In this document: in pieces, positions 41,754 through 50,263 of the stretch | How the letters are laid out: every line of letters starts with the position of its first letter | How positions within the stretch are numbered: the first letter of the stretch is position 1 | Source of the DNA: Solimonas sp. K1W22B-7 | Lineage (GTDB): Bacteria; Pseudomonadota; Gammaproteobacteria; Nevskiales; Nevskiaceae | Length of the DNA: 64,000 nucleotides | Reading direction: 5' to 3' | Assembly: GCF_003428335.1 (NCBI RefSeq) | Contig: NZ_CP031704.1 | Span: forward strand, 4,662,071-4,726,070 | Notes under the pieces: generated by a model | What the model saw: only the letters and a program-made list of their open reading frames with translations | Told to the model about the DNA's origin: nothing | Databases searched by the model: none | Program-made: the position numbers and the translations under genes

Positions 41754-44207
41754 ATGAACAAGCCCCTGAAGTACCTGCTCATCGGTGTCGGCGTGGTGGT
41801 GGTACTGCTGGCGGGAGCGCTGACCGCCGCCGCGACCCTGTTCGACCCCAACGACTACCGCGACACCATCGCCGCCAAGGTCAAGGAACAGACCGGCCGC
41901 GATCTGCAGATCGGCGAGATCGGCCTCAAGGTCTTCCCCTGGCTCAAGGCCAGCGCCAAGGGCGTGGTGCTGGGCAATGCGCCCGGCTTCGGCAGCGAGC
42001 CTTTTGCCCAGGTGGGCGAGGCCGACGTGGGCGTGAAACTCTTCCCCCTGCTGTTCGACAAGAAGGTGGAAGTGAGCACCGTGAAACTGTCGGGCCTGCG
42101 CCTGAACCTGCAGGTGGACAAGGACGGCAAGAACAACTGGGCCGACCTGGTCAAGGAAAAGCCCGAGGACGAGAAGAAGCCCAAGGACGAGCAGGGTTTC
42201 AACCCCAAGTCGCTGGACATCAGCGGCGTGGAGATCAGCGACTCCTCGGCTAGGTACAGCGACGCGCGCAGCGGCAAGAGCTACCAGATCGACAAGCTGC
42301 GCCTGGAAACCGGCGCGCTCAGGCCGGGCAATCCCTTCGACGTGAACCTGGGGCTCACCGCCATCGCCAGCGCTCCCGCCGCCACCGCGGACGTGGAACT
42401 GAAGAGCACGGTGGACTACCAGGCCGAGGCCGACACGATCAAGCTCAGCGGCCTGACGCTGAAGCTGAAGGCCGCCGGCAAGCAGATCGCCGGGGGCAAG
42501 GACGCCAATGCCGACATCGAGCTCAGCGGCGGCGCGGTGGTGGACATGGCCAAGAAGCTGCTCAACACCCAGGAGCTCAAGCTGAAGCTCAAGGGCCAGG
42601 GCATGGGCTTTGACGCCGACACCGAACTGGCGGCGGCCATCCTCGCCGACTATGGCAACAAGCTCTACAACGCCAAGGGCCTGGTCTTCACCGGCACCGT
42701 GGCCGGTGCCGACGTGCCGGGCGGCAAACAGCCGCTCAAGCTCAGCGGCGACTTCAGCTATGACGGCGCCAAGGGCAACATGGCCTTCCAGCAGGGCGCG
42801 CTGGCCGTGGCCGGGCTGGACCTCAAGACCTCCATCATCGGCGAGGGCCTGGGCGAAGGCGGCACGCCACGCCTGCACGGCCCCATCAGCGTGGCGCCGT
42901 TCAACCCGCGGCCGCTGATGCAGCAGCTGGGCATCAAGCTGGAGACGGCGGACCCGGAAGTGCTGAAGAACGTGAGCCTGGCCGCGAATTACTCCGGCAG
43001 TTTCACCTCGGCACGCTTCAACGACCTGAACATGAAGCTGGACCAGACCACCATGCGTGGCATGTTCGGCATCAGCAACTTCAAGGCCAAGGCGATGGAG
43101 ATGGGCCTGAAGATCGACGAGATCAACGCCGACCGCTACCTGCCGCCGAAGAAGCCCGGCCAGGAAAAGCCGGTGGCCGCCGCCGGCAACAAGAACTTCA
43201 ACGACCAGCCGCTGCCCACCGAAGCGCTGAAGAAGCTCAACGCCAATGGCACGCTGGACATCGGCAAGCTCACCATCAACGGCATGAAGCTCAGCAACGT
43301 CAGCCTGAAGCTCAGCGGCGCGCCGGGCGCCACGCAGGCGCAGGACATTTCTGCCCAGCTCTACGGCGGCAAGGTGAGCCTGACCAACCGCATGAGCCCG
43401 GGCGCGCAGCCGGGCTACGCCATCAAGACGCAGCTCAGCGCATTGCAGGCCGCGCCGTTCCTCAAGGACCTGATCGGCAAGGAGCCGGTCAGCGGCCTGG
43501 GCAACTTCGACGTGAGCCTCAACAGCCACGGCAACACCTACGGCGAGTTCAAGAAGGCCCTCAACGGAGACTTGTCCTTTCGCGTGGAGAACGGCTCCGT
43601 GAAAGGCTTCAACCTGGCGCAGACCGTGCGCAAGGCGCAGGCCGCGCTGGGCGGCAACCTCAACGACACCGAGACCGAGGCGCCGCAGACCGACTTCTCG
43701 GTGTTCTCCGCCAGCGCCAGGATCATCGACGGCGTGCTCAAGAGCGACCTGCTGGATGCCGCCAGCCCGCTGTTCCGCGTGAGCGGCCAGGGCCAGGTGG
43801 ACCTGGTCAACGAAACCATCAACTACCTCGCCACGCCCACCATCGTGAACACCATCACCGGCCAGGGCGGCAAGGGGCTGGAGCAGTTGAAGGGCATCGC
43901 CATCCCGATCCGCCTCAGCGGCAACATGTACAAGCCCAAGGTCTCGCTGGACCTGAAGGCCGCGCTGCAGCAGAAGGCCACTGAGAAGGTGCGCGACGAG
44001 CTGACCAACAAGCTCGGCGACAAGCTGGGCATTGCCACCACCAAGGACGGCAAGAAGCTGGACAAGCAGGAACTGAAGCAGGAGCTCAACAACAAGCTCG
44101 GCGACCTGCTGTTCGGCAAGAAAAAGAAGAAGGAAGAGGCGGCGCCTGCGACCGCTCCGGCCCCGGCGACGCCGCCGGCTGAACCGGCGCCCGCGCCCGC
44201 CAAGTGA
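41754..44207 (+). CDS. asmA: AsmA-family envelope protein
   Basis: 817 residues. One N-terminal membrane helix (about 6-29) then FDPNDYRDTIAAKVKEQTGRDLQI, the AsmA N-domain pattern, and a C-terminal AsmA-2-like region (GLGNFDVSLNSHG, VSGQGQVDLVNETINY). A Lys-rich charged stretch near 140 and an Ala-Pro tail are low complexity. AsmA-like proteins are bridge-like lipid transfer candidates between the inner and outer membranes (family knowledge). The order asmA-mutY-yggX is conserved in pseudomonads; its stop overlaps the mutY start (GTGA). Confidence 0.9.
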   Translation: MNKPLKYLLIGVGVVVVLLAGALTAAATLFDPNDYRDTIAAKVKEQTGRDLQIGEIGLKVFPWLKASAKGVVLGNAPGFGSEPFAQVGEADVGVKLFPLLFDKKVEVSTVKLSGLRLNLQVDKDGKNNWADLVKEKPEDEKKPKDEQGFNPKSLDISGVEISDSSARYSDARSGKSYQIDKLRLETGALRPGNPFDVNLGLTAIASAPAATADVELKSTVDYQAEADTIKLSGLTLKLKAAGKQIAGGKDANADIELSGGAVVDMAKKLLNTQELKLKLKGQGMGFDADTELAAAILADYGNKLYNAKGLVFTGTVAGADVPGGKQPLKLSGDFSYDGAKGNMAFQQGALAVAGLDLKTSIIGEGLGEGGTPRLHGPISVAPFNPRPLMQQLGIKLETADPEVLKNVSLAANYSGSFTSARFNDLNMKLDQTTMRGMFGISNFKAKAMEMGLKIDEINADRYLPPKKPGQEKPVAAAGNKNFNDQPLPTEALKKLNANGTLDIGKLTINGMKLSNVSLKLSGAPGATQAQDISAQLYGGKVSLTNRMSPGAQPGYAIKTQLSALQAAPFLKDLIGKEPVSGLGNFDVSLNSHGNTYGEFKKALNGDLSFRVENGSVKGFNLAQTVRKAQAALGGNLNDTETEAPQTDFSVFSASARIIDGVLKSDLLDAASPLFRVSGQGQVDLVNETINYLATPTIVNTITGQGGKGLEQLKGIAIPIRLSGNMYKPKVSLDLKAALQQKATEKVRDELTNKLGDKLGIATTKDGKKLDKQELKQELNNKLGDLLFGKKKKKEEAAPATAPAPATPPAEPAPAPAK

Positions 44208-45277
44208 GCGGCACGCTGGCGCCATTTGCCGAACGATTGCTGCGGTGGTTCGACACCCACGGCCGGCATGACCTGCCCTGGCAGCACCCGCGCGCGCCCT
44301 ACCGCGTGTGGCTGTCGGAGATCATGCTGCAGCAGACGCAGGTGGCCACGGTCATTCCGTACTTCGAGCGCTTCCTGCAGCGCTTCCCCGACGTGGCCTC
44401 ACTGGCCGCAGCACCGGTGGACGACGTGCTGGCGCTGTGGGCCGGGCTGGGCTACTACGCCCGCGCGCGCAACCTGCACCGCTGCGCGCAGGTGGTGATG
44501 AGCGAGCATGGCGGCGAGTTCCCACGCGACATCGAGCTGCTGCAGTCCCTGCCCGGCATCGGCCGCTCCACCGCCGCCGCGATCCTCAGCCAGGCCCATG
44601 GCGACCGCCACGCGATCCTCGACGGCAACGTGCGCCGCGTGCTGTCGCGCCATGCCGCCATCGAAGGCTGGCCCGGCGCGCCGGCACTGCAGAAAAAACT
44701 CTGGGCGCTGTCGGAAAGCCTGCTGCCGCAGGCGCGGCTGGCCGATTACACGCAGGCGATCATGGACCTGGGCGCCAGCGTCTGCGCCACGCGCAAGCCG
44801 GCCTGCGCCGCCTGCCCGCTCAACGCCGACTGCCAGGCTTACCTGCAGAACCGCGTCGCGCAGATTCCCGGCCCCAAGCCCAAGCGCGAGCGTCCCGAGC
44901 GCCGCACGCAGGTGCTGCTGATCGAGAATGCGCGCGGCGAGCTGCTGCTGGAGCGCCGCCCGCCCGCCGGCATCTGGGGCGGCCTGTGGTGCTTGCCGCT
45001 GGTGGACGAGGGTGCCGACTGGCGCAGCGCCTGCCTGGAGCGCTACGGCCTGGAGGCGGGCGATGCACAAGCCCTGCCGCCGCTGCACCATGCCTTCACC
45101 CACTTCGACCTGGAGCTGCGCCCGCTGAGGCTGCGCGCCAGCGCGACGACACGGTTGCGCGAATCCACCGAGCTGGCCTGGACTAGAATGGGCGATCCCA
45201 ACAAGGGCCTGCCCGCGCCGATCCGCAAGCTGCTGGACGCGCAGGGACAGACGCCCCTCTTCGAGACTGCCCCATGA
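44204..45277 (+). CDS. mutY: A/G-specific adenine DNA glycosylase
   Basis: 357 residues from GTG overlapping the asmA stop. HhH-GPD domain: [22 protein letters not shown], catalytic Asp in [12 protein letters not shown]; the iron-sulfur cysteines are in [17 protein letters not shown] (C-x6-C-x2-C-x5-C). The C-terminal NUDIX-like domain (from about 235) recognises 8-oxoG. It removes A mispaired with 8-oxoG. It overlaps yggX by ATGA. Confidence 0.97.
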   Translation: MSGTLAPFAERLLRWFDTHGRHDLPWQHPRAPYRVWLSEIMLQQTQVATVIPYFERFLQRFPDVASLAAAPVDDVLALWAGLGYYARARNLHRCAQVVMSEHGGEFPRDIELLQSLPGIGRSTAAAILSQAHGDRHAILDGNVRRVLSRHAAIEGWPGAPALQKKLWALSESLLPQARLADYTQAIMDLGASVCATRKPACAACPLNADCQAYLQNRVAQIPGPKPKRERPERRTQVLLIENARGELLLERRPPAGIWGGLWCLPLVDEGADWRSACLERYGLEAGDAQALPPLHHAFTHFDLELRPLRLRASATTRLRESTELAWTRMGDPNKGLPAPIRKLLDAQGQTPLFETAP

Positions 45278-45552
45278 CCCGAACCGTCCACTGCGTGAAG
45301 CTCGGCACCGACGCCGAAGGCCTCGACCGACCGCCCTACCCCGGCCCGCTGGGCCAGCGCATCTTCGAAAACGTGTCGAAACAGGCCTGGGCCGACTGGC
45401 TGGCCCACCAGACCCGCCTGATCAACGAGTACCGCCTGGCCCTGGCCGACGCCAAGTCGCGCAAGTTCCTGGCCGACGAGATGGAGAAGTTCTTCTTCGG
45501 CGGCGGCGACCTGGCCAAGACGAGCTACACCCCGCCGCCCGCGAGCGAGTAG
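45274..45552 (+). CDS. yggX: YggX, Fe(2+)-trafficking/oxidative damage protection protein
   Basis: 92 residues with the YggX N terminus ([32 protein letters not shown]) and EKFFFGGG near the end. The conserved Cys is at residue 7. It is implicated in protecting iron-sulfur enzymes, such as the neighbouring MutY (family knowledge). Its start overlaps the mutY stop. Confidence 0.96.
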   Translation: MTRTVHCVKLGTDAEGLDRPPYPGPLGQRIFENVSKQAWADWLAHQTRLINEYRLALADAKSRKFLADEMEKFFFGGGDLAKTSYTPPPASE

Positions 45553-45561
45553 CCCGCGCTT

Positions 45562-45592
45562 TTACCCCTCTCCCCTTGCGGGAGAGGGGTAA
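45562..45592. repeat. REP-like hairpin, CCCTCTCC family (copy 6)
   Basis: TTACCCCTCTCC and GGAGAGGGGTAA form a 12-bp inverted repeat ten bases past yggX; it may also act as a transcript end. Confidence 0.75.
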
Positions 45593-45742
45593 GGGAAGAG
45601 GGGGAACGGTCAAGAATTGACCAGACACCAAGAAAAAACCTAGCAAAACCGTCGGTTTTTCTTGACTCCCCCACCCCGCCCCGCTTTAATACGCGCCCTC
45701 GCCGCGCAATGCGGCAGGTTTTGTAGCAAACATCAGCATTTT

Positions 45743-45818
45743 GGCCGGGTAGCTCAGTCGGTAGAGCAGGGGATTGAAAATCCCCGTGTCGGCGGTTCGA
45801 TTCCGTCCCCGGCCACCA
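45743..45818 (+). tRNA. tRNA-Phe (anticodon GAA)
   Basis: 76 bases with encoded CCA. Acceptor GGCCGGG/CCCGGCC, D-arm GCTC/GAGC, anticodon stem GGGGA/TCCCC with loop TTGAAAA (GAA at 45776-45778), T-loop TTCGATT. Its 3-prime half is the likely integration target of the recombinase that follows. Confidence 0.97.
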
Positions 45819-45887
45819 TTTAAGTCGCTGCTTTTGCTGAAGTTTTTCCTCCCGAAAGGGAGGGGCGGGGCCGCAGCAGCGGCCACA

Positions 45888-45909
45888 GGACAAGAATAGG
45901 ACAAGAATA
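45888..45909. repeat. Tandem 11-bp repeat between tRNA-Phe and integrase (possible arm-type site)
   Basis: GGACAAGAATA occurs twice head to tail. Position between the tRNA and int suits integrase arm-binding sites; this role is inferred. A further inverted repeat GCACTCC / GGAGTGC (45963-45981) overlaps the likely ribosome site of int. Confidence 0.45.
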
Positions 45910-45985
45910 AGCCCTTGGTCATTTCTTAACCGACCCGCTCAAAGTTTTTTAGCGTGGATACCGCACTCCTTTAGGGAGTGCTTCG

Positions 45986-47443
45986 GTGCGAAATCCTGAC
46001 GGTGCAGTAGAAAAGCGTGGTCGCAACCTTTACCGGGCCCGCATCACCATCCGCGGCAAGGCCTACAGCAAGACCTGGCCAACCAAGCTCCAGGCGGACG
46101 AGTGGCTCCGGTCCCTGAGGACGGCGTCCGACGACGACGGCATCGAGCACCGCCGCAAGGTCGAGCAGATCGGCTTCACCCAGCTGCTCAAAGAGTTCAT
46201 GACCGAGGTGGTGGAGAAGCGCGACGGCGCCGACTCCCGGCGGCGGGAACGCGAGCGCTGCCAGTTCCTCCTCGATAAGCAGCCCGAGCTCTCGGGCATG
46301 AAAGCGGCCCAGGTTGAGCCGCGGCACATCACCGACTACGTCCGACGCCGGCGGAAGCAAGGCGCCTCGAACGGCTCCATTCGTGCCGAGCTGGCCATTG
46401 TCCGGCGCATGTACAACCTGGCCGGCGGGCCCTGGGGCTACGGCTTCGATCAGCCAGTCAGGCCGGGGATGATGCCCAAGCCGCCGCCGGCGCGTGAGCG
46501 CCGGCTGTTGCCGGACGAGTACGAGCGCTTGGTCCGCGCTGCATTCGAATACGAGAATGCGGTCGGCGGCCAGGATCGCATCCCCATCGGCATCATCATC
46601 GAGATGGCGATTTATACGGCCATGCGCCGCGGAGAGTTGGCGTCACTCACCTGGGATCGCGTCGAGATTTTCTCCGACGGCTTTGGCGTCGCCACGCTGA
46701 CGCAGCTGCGCACCAAGTCCAAGAAGGCTCGCCAGGTGCCGCTGGTTCCCGACCTGGTCGCCATGCTCCTGACGCTGCCGAGCGCCAAGGAGCGGCAGGG
46801 CTCGGTGTTCCAAACGACCGCGGCTTCCATCGGCACGGCCTGGTCGCGTGTGCGCCAAGCGGCCGGCCTGTACCTGACCAAGGCTGAGTTGAAGGCGCTG
46901 CGCGAAGCGCAGCCCAAGCAAGACCATGGCCTGCGCCTGCATGACCTCAGGCATGAAGGCACGACGCGCCTCTTCGAAATCTACGGGCTGTCGAAGGCGC
47001 TGGTGCAGGCCGTGACCGGCCACAGCAGCGAGAGCATGGCCGACCGGTATACGCACCTCGACAGCCGGCCGATGTTGCTGGCGGTAATGCGCCAGCATCA
47101 CGCGCCTCGGCCCATTGAGGGAGCGGCCGTCCCGGGCCAGGAGCCGAAGCCTGTTCGCGAGCTGGTGCGGCCGGAGCTTCCGGTGCGTGCGCAGGTCATC
47201 GACGGCACACTCATCAGCCCGGAGTGGAAGGCGCTCAAGAAGGATGCGAAAGCGCTGAAGAAGGCGATCTGGGCGCAGACGATCGAAACGCTGGCGGACG
47301 CCATGGGGGTGTCCGACGTCGCAATACACAAGGCCGCCAAGAAGCTGAAGATCGAAAAGCCGCCGCGCGGCTACTGGCTGCGCGGCACGCAGACGGCGAA
47401 TGATGAAAACCTGCCGGCCGAGGAAACGACGGCGACTGGCTGA
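45986..47443 (+). CDS. Tyrosine recombinase/integrase with C-terminal helix-turn-helix extension
   Basis: 485 residues from GTG (GGGAG upstream). The N-terminal AP2-like arm-binding part has NLYRARITIRGKAYSKTW, followed by a SAM-like core-binding region. Catalytic residues: Arg in YTAMRRGELASL, Lys in KSKKARQVPL, HDLRH (His-x-x-Arg), GHSSESMADRYTH with the final His and Tyr. Beyond about residue 375 an extra roughly 110 residues end in a helix-turn-helix (ETLADAMGVSDVAIHKAAKKL) followed by KPPRGYW, unusual for integrases. It lies 167 bases after tRNA-Phe and should mobilise the following island. Confidence 0.93.
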   Translation: MRNPDGAVEKRGRNLYRARITIRGKAYSKTWPTKLQADEWLRSLRTASDDDGIEHRRKVEQIGFTQLLKEFMTEVVEKRDGADSRRRERERCQFLLDKQPELSGMKAAQVEPRHITDYVRRRRKQGASNGSIRAELAIVRRMYNLAGGPWGYGFDQPVRPGMMPKPPPARERRLLPDEYERLVRAAFEYENAVGGQDRIPIGIIIEMAIYTAMRRGELASLTWDRVEIFSDGFGVATLTQLRTKSKKARQVPLVPDLVAMLLTLPSAKERQGSVFQTTAASIGTAWSRVRQAAGLYLTKAELKALREAQPKQDHGLRLHDLRHEGTTRLFEIYGLSKALVQAVTGHSSESMADRYTHLDSRPMLLAVMRQHHAPRPIEGAAVPGQEPKPVRELVRPELPVRAQVIDGTLISPEWKALKKDAKALKKAIWAQTIETLADAMGVSDVAIHKAAKKLKIEKPPRGYWLRGTQTANDENLPAEETTATG

Positions 47444-47505
47444 TCCCGCGACGCCGATCTACACATCGACAGTCGCGAAAAGACGTTTGCCGAGGAGTAA
47501 AGGGG

Positions 47506-47545
47506 AGATGGTGGGTGCGACCCCTGCGCGCACCCACCATCTTTG
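47506..47545 (+). terminator. Long hairpin after the integrase gene
   Basis: Perfect 14-bp stem AGATGGTGGGTGCG / CGCACCCACCATCT with a nine-base loop, followed by TTTG. Probable transcript end for int. Confidence 0.7.
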
Positions 47546-47701
47546 CTTCCATAGGCCGAGATCGGAGGGTTTCGGCCTTCGGCCTTCCGTGGGAGTTGCG
47601 CCCGGCCATCCGCAGCTAGATGCATTCCCACACCCTTTGAGCCCCCTTCTTCTGAATCAAGTTCGGCTTTCATAGCCAGACTCGCAGGGGCCTGTTCTTG
47701 G

Positions 47702-48421
47702 CTAGTCATCTCCCCGCAGCCGCTTCAGGTCTTCCTCGAGCTGAATTTGCTGAAGAACATCATCGCTATCGTCATCCTGAGAAACTGAGACAGGCGGGGA
47801 CGACAGGAACTCACACATCCCTGACACCCCCTGTCCGAGAAACCACAGGACACCCCCCGCTAGGGACGCCACGCCAGTGCATGCATTGATGGCGAATGCG
47901 CCCCCGAGAATCCAGGTAAGTGGCTCAAGGCTCCCGTCACCGGCCAGGAATCCGAGAAGCGGCATCGACGCCAGTACGCTCCAGAGGAAGGCGAAAATTC
48001 CGGCTCGCACTTCGTAGCTCCGAGACTCGTCATCATCGATGACGGATGAACCTTGAGCCGCATGCCGGGATGCGTACTTGAAGATACCCGCCGGCAACAA
48101 CGGCAGAGACCCCATTGCGCCGCAAAGCAGCACCACGAGTGCGGTTCGTGGAGGCAGCACCCCCGCTAGGCCCGCGTAGATGACTGCGCCCAAGCCCGCA
48201 ATGCTCAGGAGCAGTCGGGCCGCGACCGTCACTCCTAGGGCGCGCCGGTGGCTGAGCAGATAGAGCGCCCCACCCACGTATCCCGCAGCAAGACCCATGA
48301 TCAGCAGGACCTGCTTCTGCGAGCCGATCGTTGCCACTTCAGAAAGCGCCCAAACCATCCCGAGTCCGCAGGCGAAAGCAATCGCCATGGTCTCGGTTGT
48401 CATTCGTATTGCTGATTTCAT
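47702..48421 (-). CDS. Multi-pass membrane protein of unknown function (island cargo)
   Basis: 239 residues; AGGAGGAA precedes the start. About six hydrophobic helices, with a polar stretch in the middle (SSVIDDDESRSYEV) and a very acidic cytosolic-type tail (QDDDSDDVLQQIQLEEDLKRLRGDD). No family is recognised. It is the first gene after int, on the opposite strand. No partner gene is obvious. Confidence 0.7.
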   Translation of the reverse strand: MKSAIRMTTETMAIAFACGLGMVWALSEVATIGSQKQVLLIMGLAAGYVGGALYLLSHRRALGVTVAARLLLSIAGLGAVIYAGLAGVLPPRTALVVLLCGAMGSLPLLPAGIFKYASRHAAQGSSVIDDDESRSYEVRAGIFAFLWSVLASMPLLGFLAGDGSLEPLTWILGGAFAINACTGVASLAGGVLWFLGQGVSGMCEFLSSPPVSVSQDDDSDDVLQQIQLEEDLKRLRGDD

Positions 48422-48620
48422 ATTTCCTCCTCAAATCTGGCCAAAAGCGCGGCAGATTGCGCCGCGCTTTTCGGACGGGATCGGCCGGCCACGCAGTCGA
48501 GCACGAGTCAATGACCGCCCCGAAGGGGCCGCTTGCGGCTCGTCGGCTCGTTTCTTTTTGCGAGGCGTCGAGCGGCTCATCGACTCGCGCGGAGCTAGTG
48601 GCACTGGGCTTCATGGAACC

Positions 48621-48657
48621 TGCCGGTGACGCTCATCCATCGTGAGCATCACCGGCA
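48621..48657. repeat. 15-bp-stem hairpin downstream of the zinc-ribbon-like gene
   Basis: TGCCGGTGACGCTCA and TGAGCATCACCGGCA pair with one G-T wobble around seven bases; it ends nine bases beyond the stop of the next minus-strand gene and may terminate it. The rest of the 244-base gap shows nothing. Confidence 0.6.
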
Positions 48658-48665
48658 CTTCTGAG

Positions 48666-49019
48666 TCACATCAGATCGGGTTCAGGAATGATCGATTCGA
48701 TGCGGATCGTCGATCCGCTTTCGTCTCGAACCTTGAAGTCGAAGACTCGAAATCCTCGCTCCGCTTCGAGTCTCGCCACGGCGCGCATGAATAGACCGCC
48801 GGATGGCATCGCTTGAAGGATTTCAGAAGCACATACCCGGCAGAGATCCGCGCGCCACAGATTGCCGTGTGGCCCGTCATCCAAGTCCACAGTGATGAAA
48901 TGGCGGGCGGCGATGACATCTGCCGGGGATCCGCCTTGGTTTGCGGCGTAGCCACATTTGTCGCAGAGCTTCCCTACCAGCTCATAGCTCTGCCCTTGCA
49001 CGTCACGTACGATCTTCAT
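48666..49019 (-). CDS. Small protein with two CxxC pairs (zinc-ribbon-like), unknown function
   Basis: 117 residues from the ATG preceded by GGGAAGGA. CDKCG (Cys about 18-21) and CRVC (about 61-64) could bind one zinc. The part between has HFITVDLDDGPHGNLWRADLC. The rest is a mixed alpha/beta C terminus ending IIPEPDLM. Longer reading to 49142 lacks a ribosome site. No family recognised. Confidence 0.65.
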   Translation of the reverse strand: MKIVRDVQGQSYELVGKLCDKCGYAANQGGSPADVIAARHFITVDLDDGPHGNLWRADLCRVCASEILQAMPSGGLFMRAVARLEAERGFRVFDFKVRDESGSTIRIESIIPEPDLM

Positions 49020-49294
49020 TTTCCTTCCCTCGCATGCGTACGAGCCACCACGGTGATGGCACGATCTAAAGGAAAGAAAATCTGTGTCGCGCGATGAACT
49101 AGAGAGCGCTTCGCCCCCTGACAACATCAGCGAATGCAGCATGGGCGCAACCCAGCATCATTCGCCTCTCGTTGATGTCATCAGGATCAGCACGCAGATG
49201 CGAGCGCTTGACCTTCGAGGCCGTGGCGAATGCACACGCACCCCTTAGATCTGGGCGGCTGACTCCACAAGAGGTTCAGCTTCCTCATGTCCGC

Positions 49295-49810
49295 CTATCT
49301 GCGTCCATGGTTGGTATTGACCTTGGCAAGAACGGCAGCCGACCCCGTGAAGTCCATCCGCACGTCACGCATCCGCTTGCCGCCCGCAACAGAGACGCGG
49401 ATGGTAACGGGAGTGTTTTGAAGCGCGAGCTGACCGAAAATATCCGTGCGCTCGATCAGATAGACGTAGGTGCCCGGCAGTCCGGGATTCGGGCCGCCGC
49501 ATTGGAGAAAGCTGCCTGGAGGGCCCTTCTGCCCTTTCATTTCGAGAGCCGGGGCCGTCACGACAGCCAGAGCCGTCTCTCCTGCCTTGCAGTCGAGTGC
49601 CAGGCTGAAGGACCAGGCGCAGGGCATGCCGTCGATGCAGGTGTAGGAGATGATTTCCGTCACCCCTGCAACCCCAGACGAAACCGGCGCCGCAGCGAGA
49701 TGCATCCTGTTCTGTGGGACGGCGGCGAAGTCCCATAGAGGCGCAGCTTGGGCTGAAAGCGACATCAGCAGTCCCATCGAAATAATCACTAGCGATCTGG
49801 TTGCACTCAT
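49295..49810 (-). CDS. Exported protein of unknown function
   Basis: 171 residues with a clear signal peptide (cleavage after about SAQA). The mature part has three or four Cys (YTCIDGMPC, LDCKAG, LQCGGPN), suggesting disulfides in the periplasm or outside. It ends in a basic stretch. No family recognised. It is divergent from the XRE regulator gene. Confidence 0.6.
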   Translation of the reverse strand: MSATRSLVIISMGLLMSLSAQAAPLWDFAAVPQNRMHLAAAPVSSGVAGVTEIISYTCIDGMPCAWSFSLALDCKAGETALAVVTAPALEMKGQKGPPGSFLQCGGPNPGLPGTYVYLIERTDIFGQLALQNTPVTIRVSVAGGKRMRDVRMDFTGSAAVLAKVNTNHGRR

Positions 49811-49919
49811 TCCTTACCCGTTCATTGCCTCGCCCCCGAAGAGGGATTCGGAGGTATCAAAGCATTTTCATTGCTATTTAGCAATAGACCATAGTTCAAT
49901 CTGGGACGACGCTTTCGAG

Positions 49920-50171
49920 ATGCCAGCGCCGCGCCTAAAACCACATCCAATCAACGATGTATTCGGGATGTGCGTTCGTCTTGAGCGCACGCGGCGAGGC
50001 CTCTCCCAAGAAGAGCTAGGGCAAAAGATTGGCCGAGATCAGGCTTTCATCAGCGAAATTGAAAGCGGAAAGCGCACCGTGACCTTGGATGTCATCGGCC
50101 GTGTTGCCGATGCCCTTGAAGTGCGTCCAGCAGACCTATTGGATGAAAAGTTCGGGCGCAGGCCTGGATAG
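49920..50171 (+). CDS. XRE-family helix-turn-helix regulator
   Basis: 83 residues. Helix-turn-helix of the Cro/C1 type: FGMCVRLERTRRGLSQEELGQKIG, then QAFISEIESGKRTVTLDVIGRVADAL. The start is uncertain; the ATG at 49920 gives a short Pro-rich leader, and one at 49970 would remove most of it. It lies upstream of the nuclease and ABC-three-component genes on the same strand and may control them, like C-proteins of restriction systems; this is inference. Confidence 0.8.
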   Translation: MPAPRLKPHPINDVFGMCVRLERTRRGLSQEELGQKIGRDQAFISEIESGKRTVTLDVIGRVADALEVRPADLLDEKFGRRPG

Positions 50172-50263
50172 ACGGGGGCGTAGGGAAGACTAGTGACAAG
50201 GACGAATGAAGCCCACTCCGGCGTCAGGACCAGCGCTGGGCATATTTGGGAGGAAGCCATCGC

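Noticed and set aside
45986-47443. P4-type integrase
   Set aside because: The N-terminal part lacks the usual P4-integrase leader domain and instead starts with a different arm-binding region and has an extra C-terminal helix-turn-helix.
49172-49738. Plus-strand protein opposite the exported protein
   Set aside because: It lacks a ribosome site and domain features, while the opposite strand gives a protein with a clear signal peptide.
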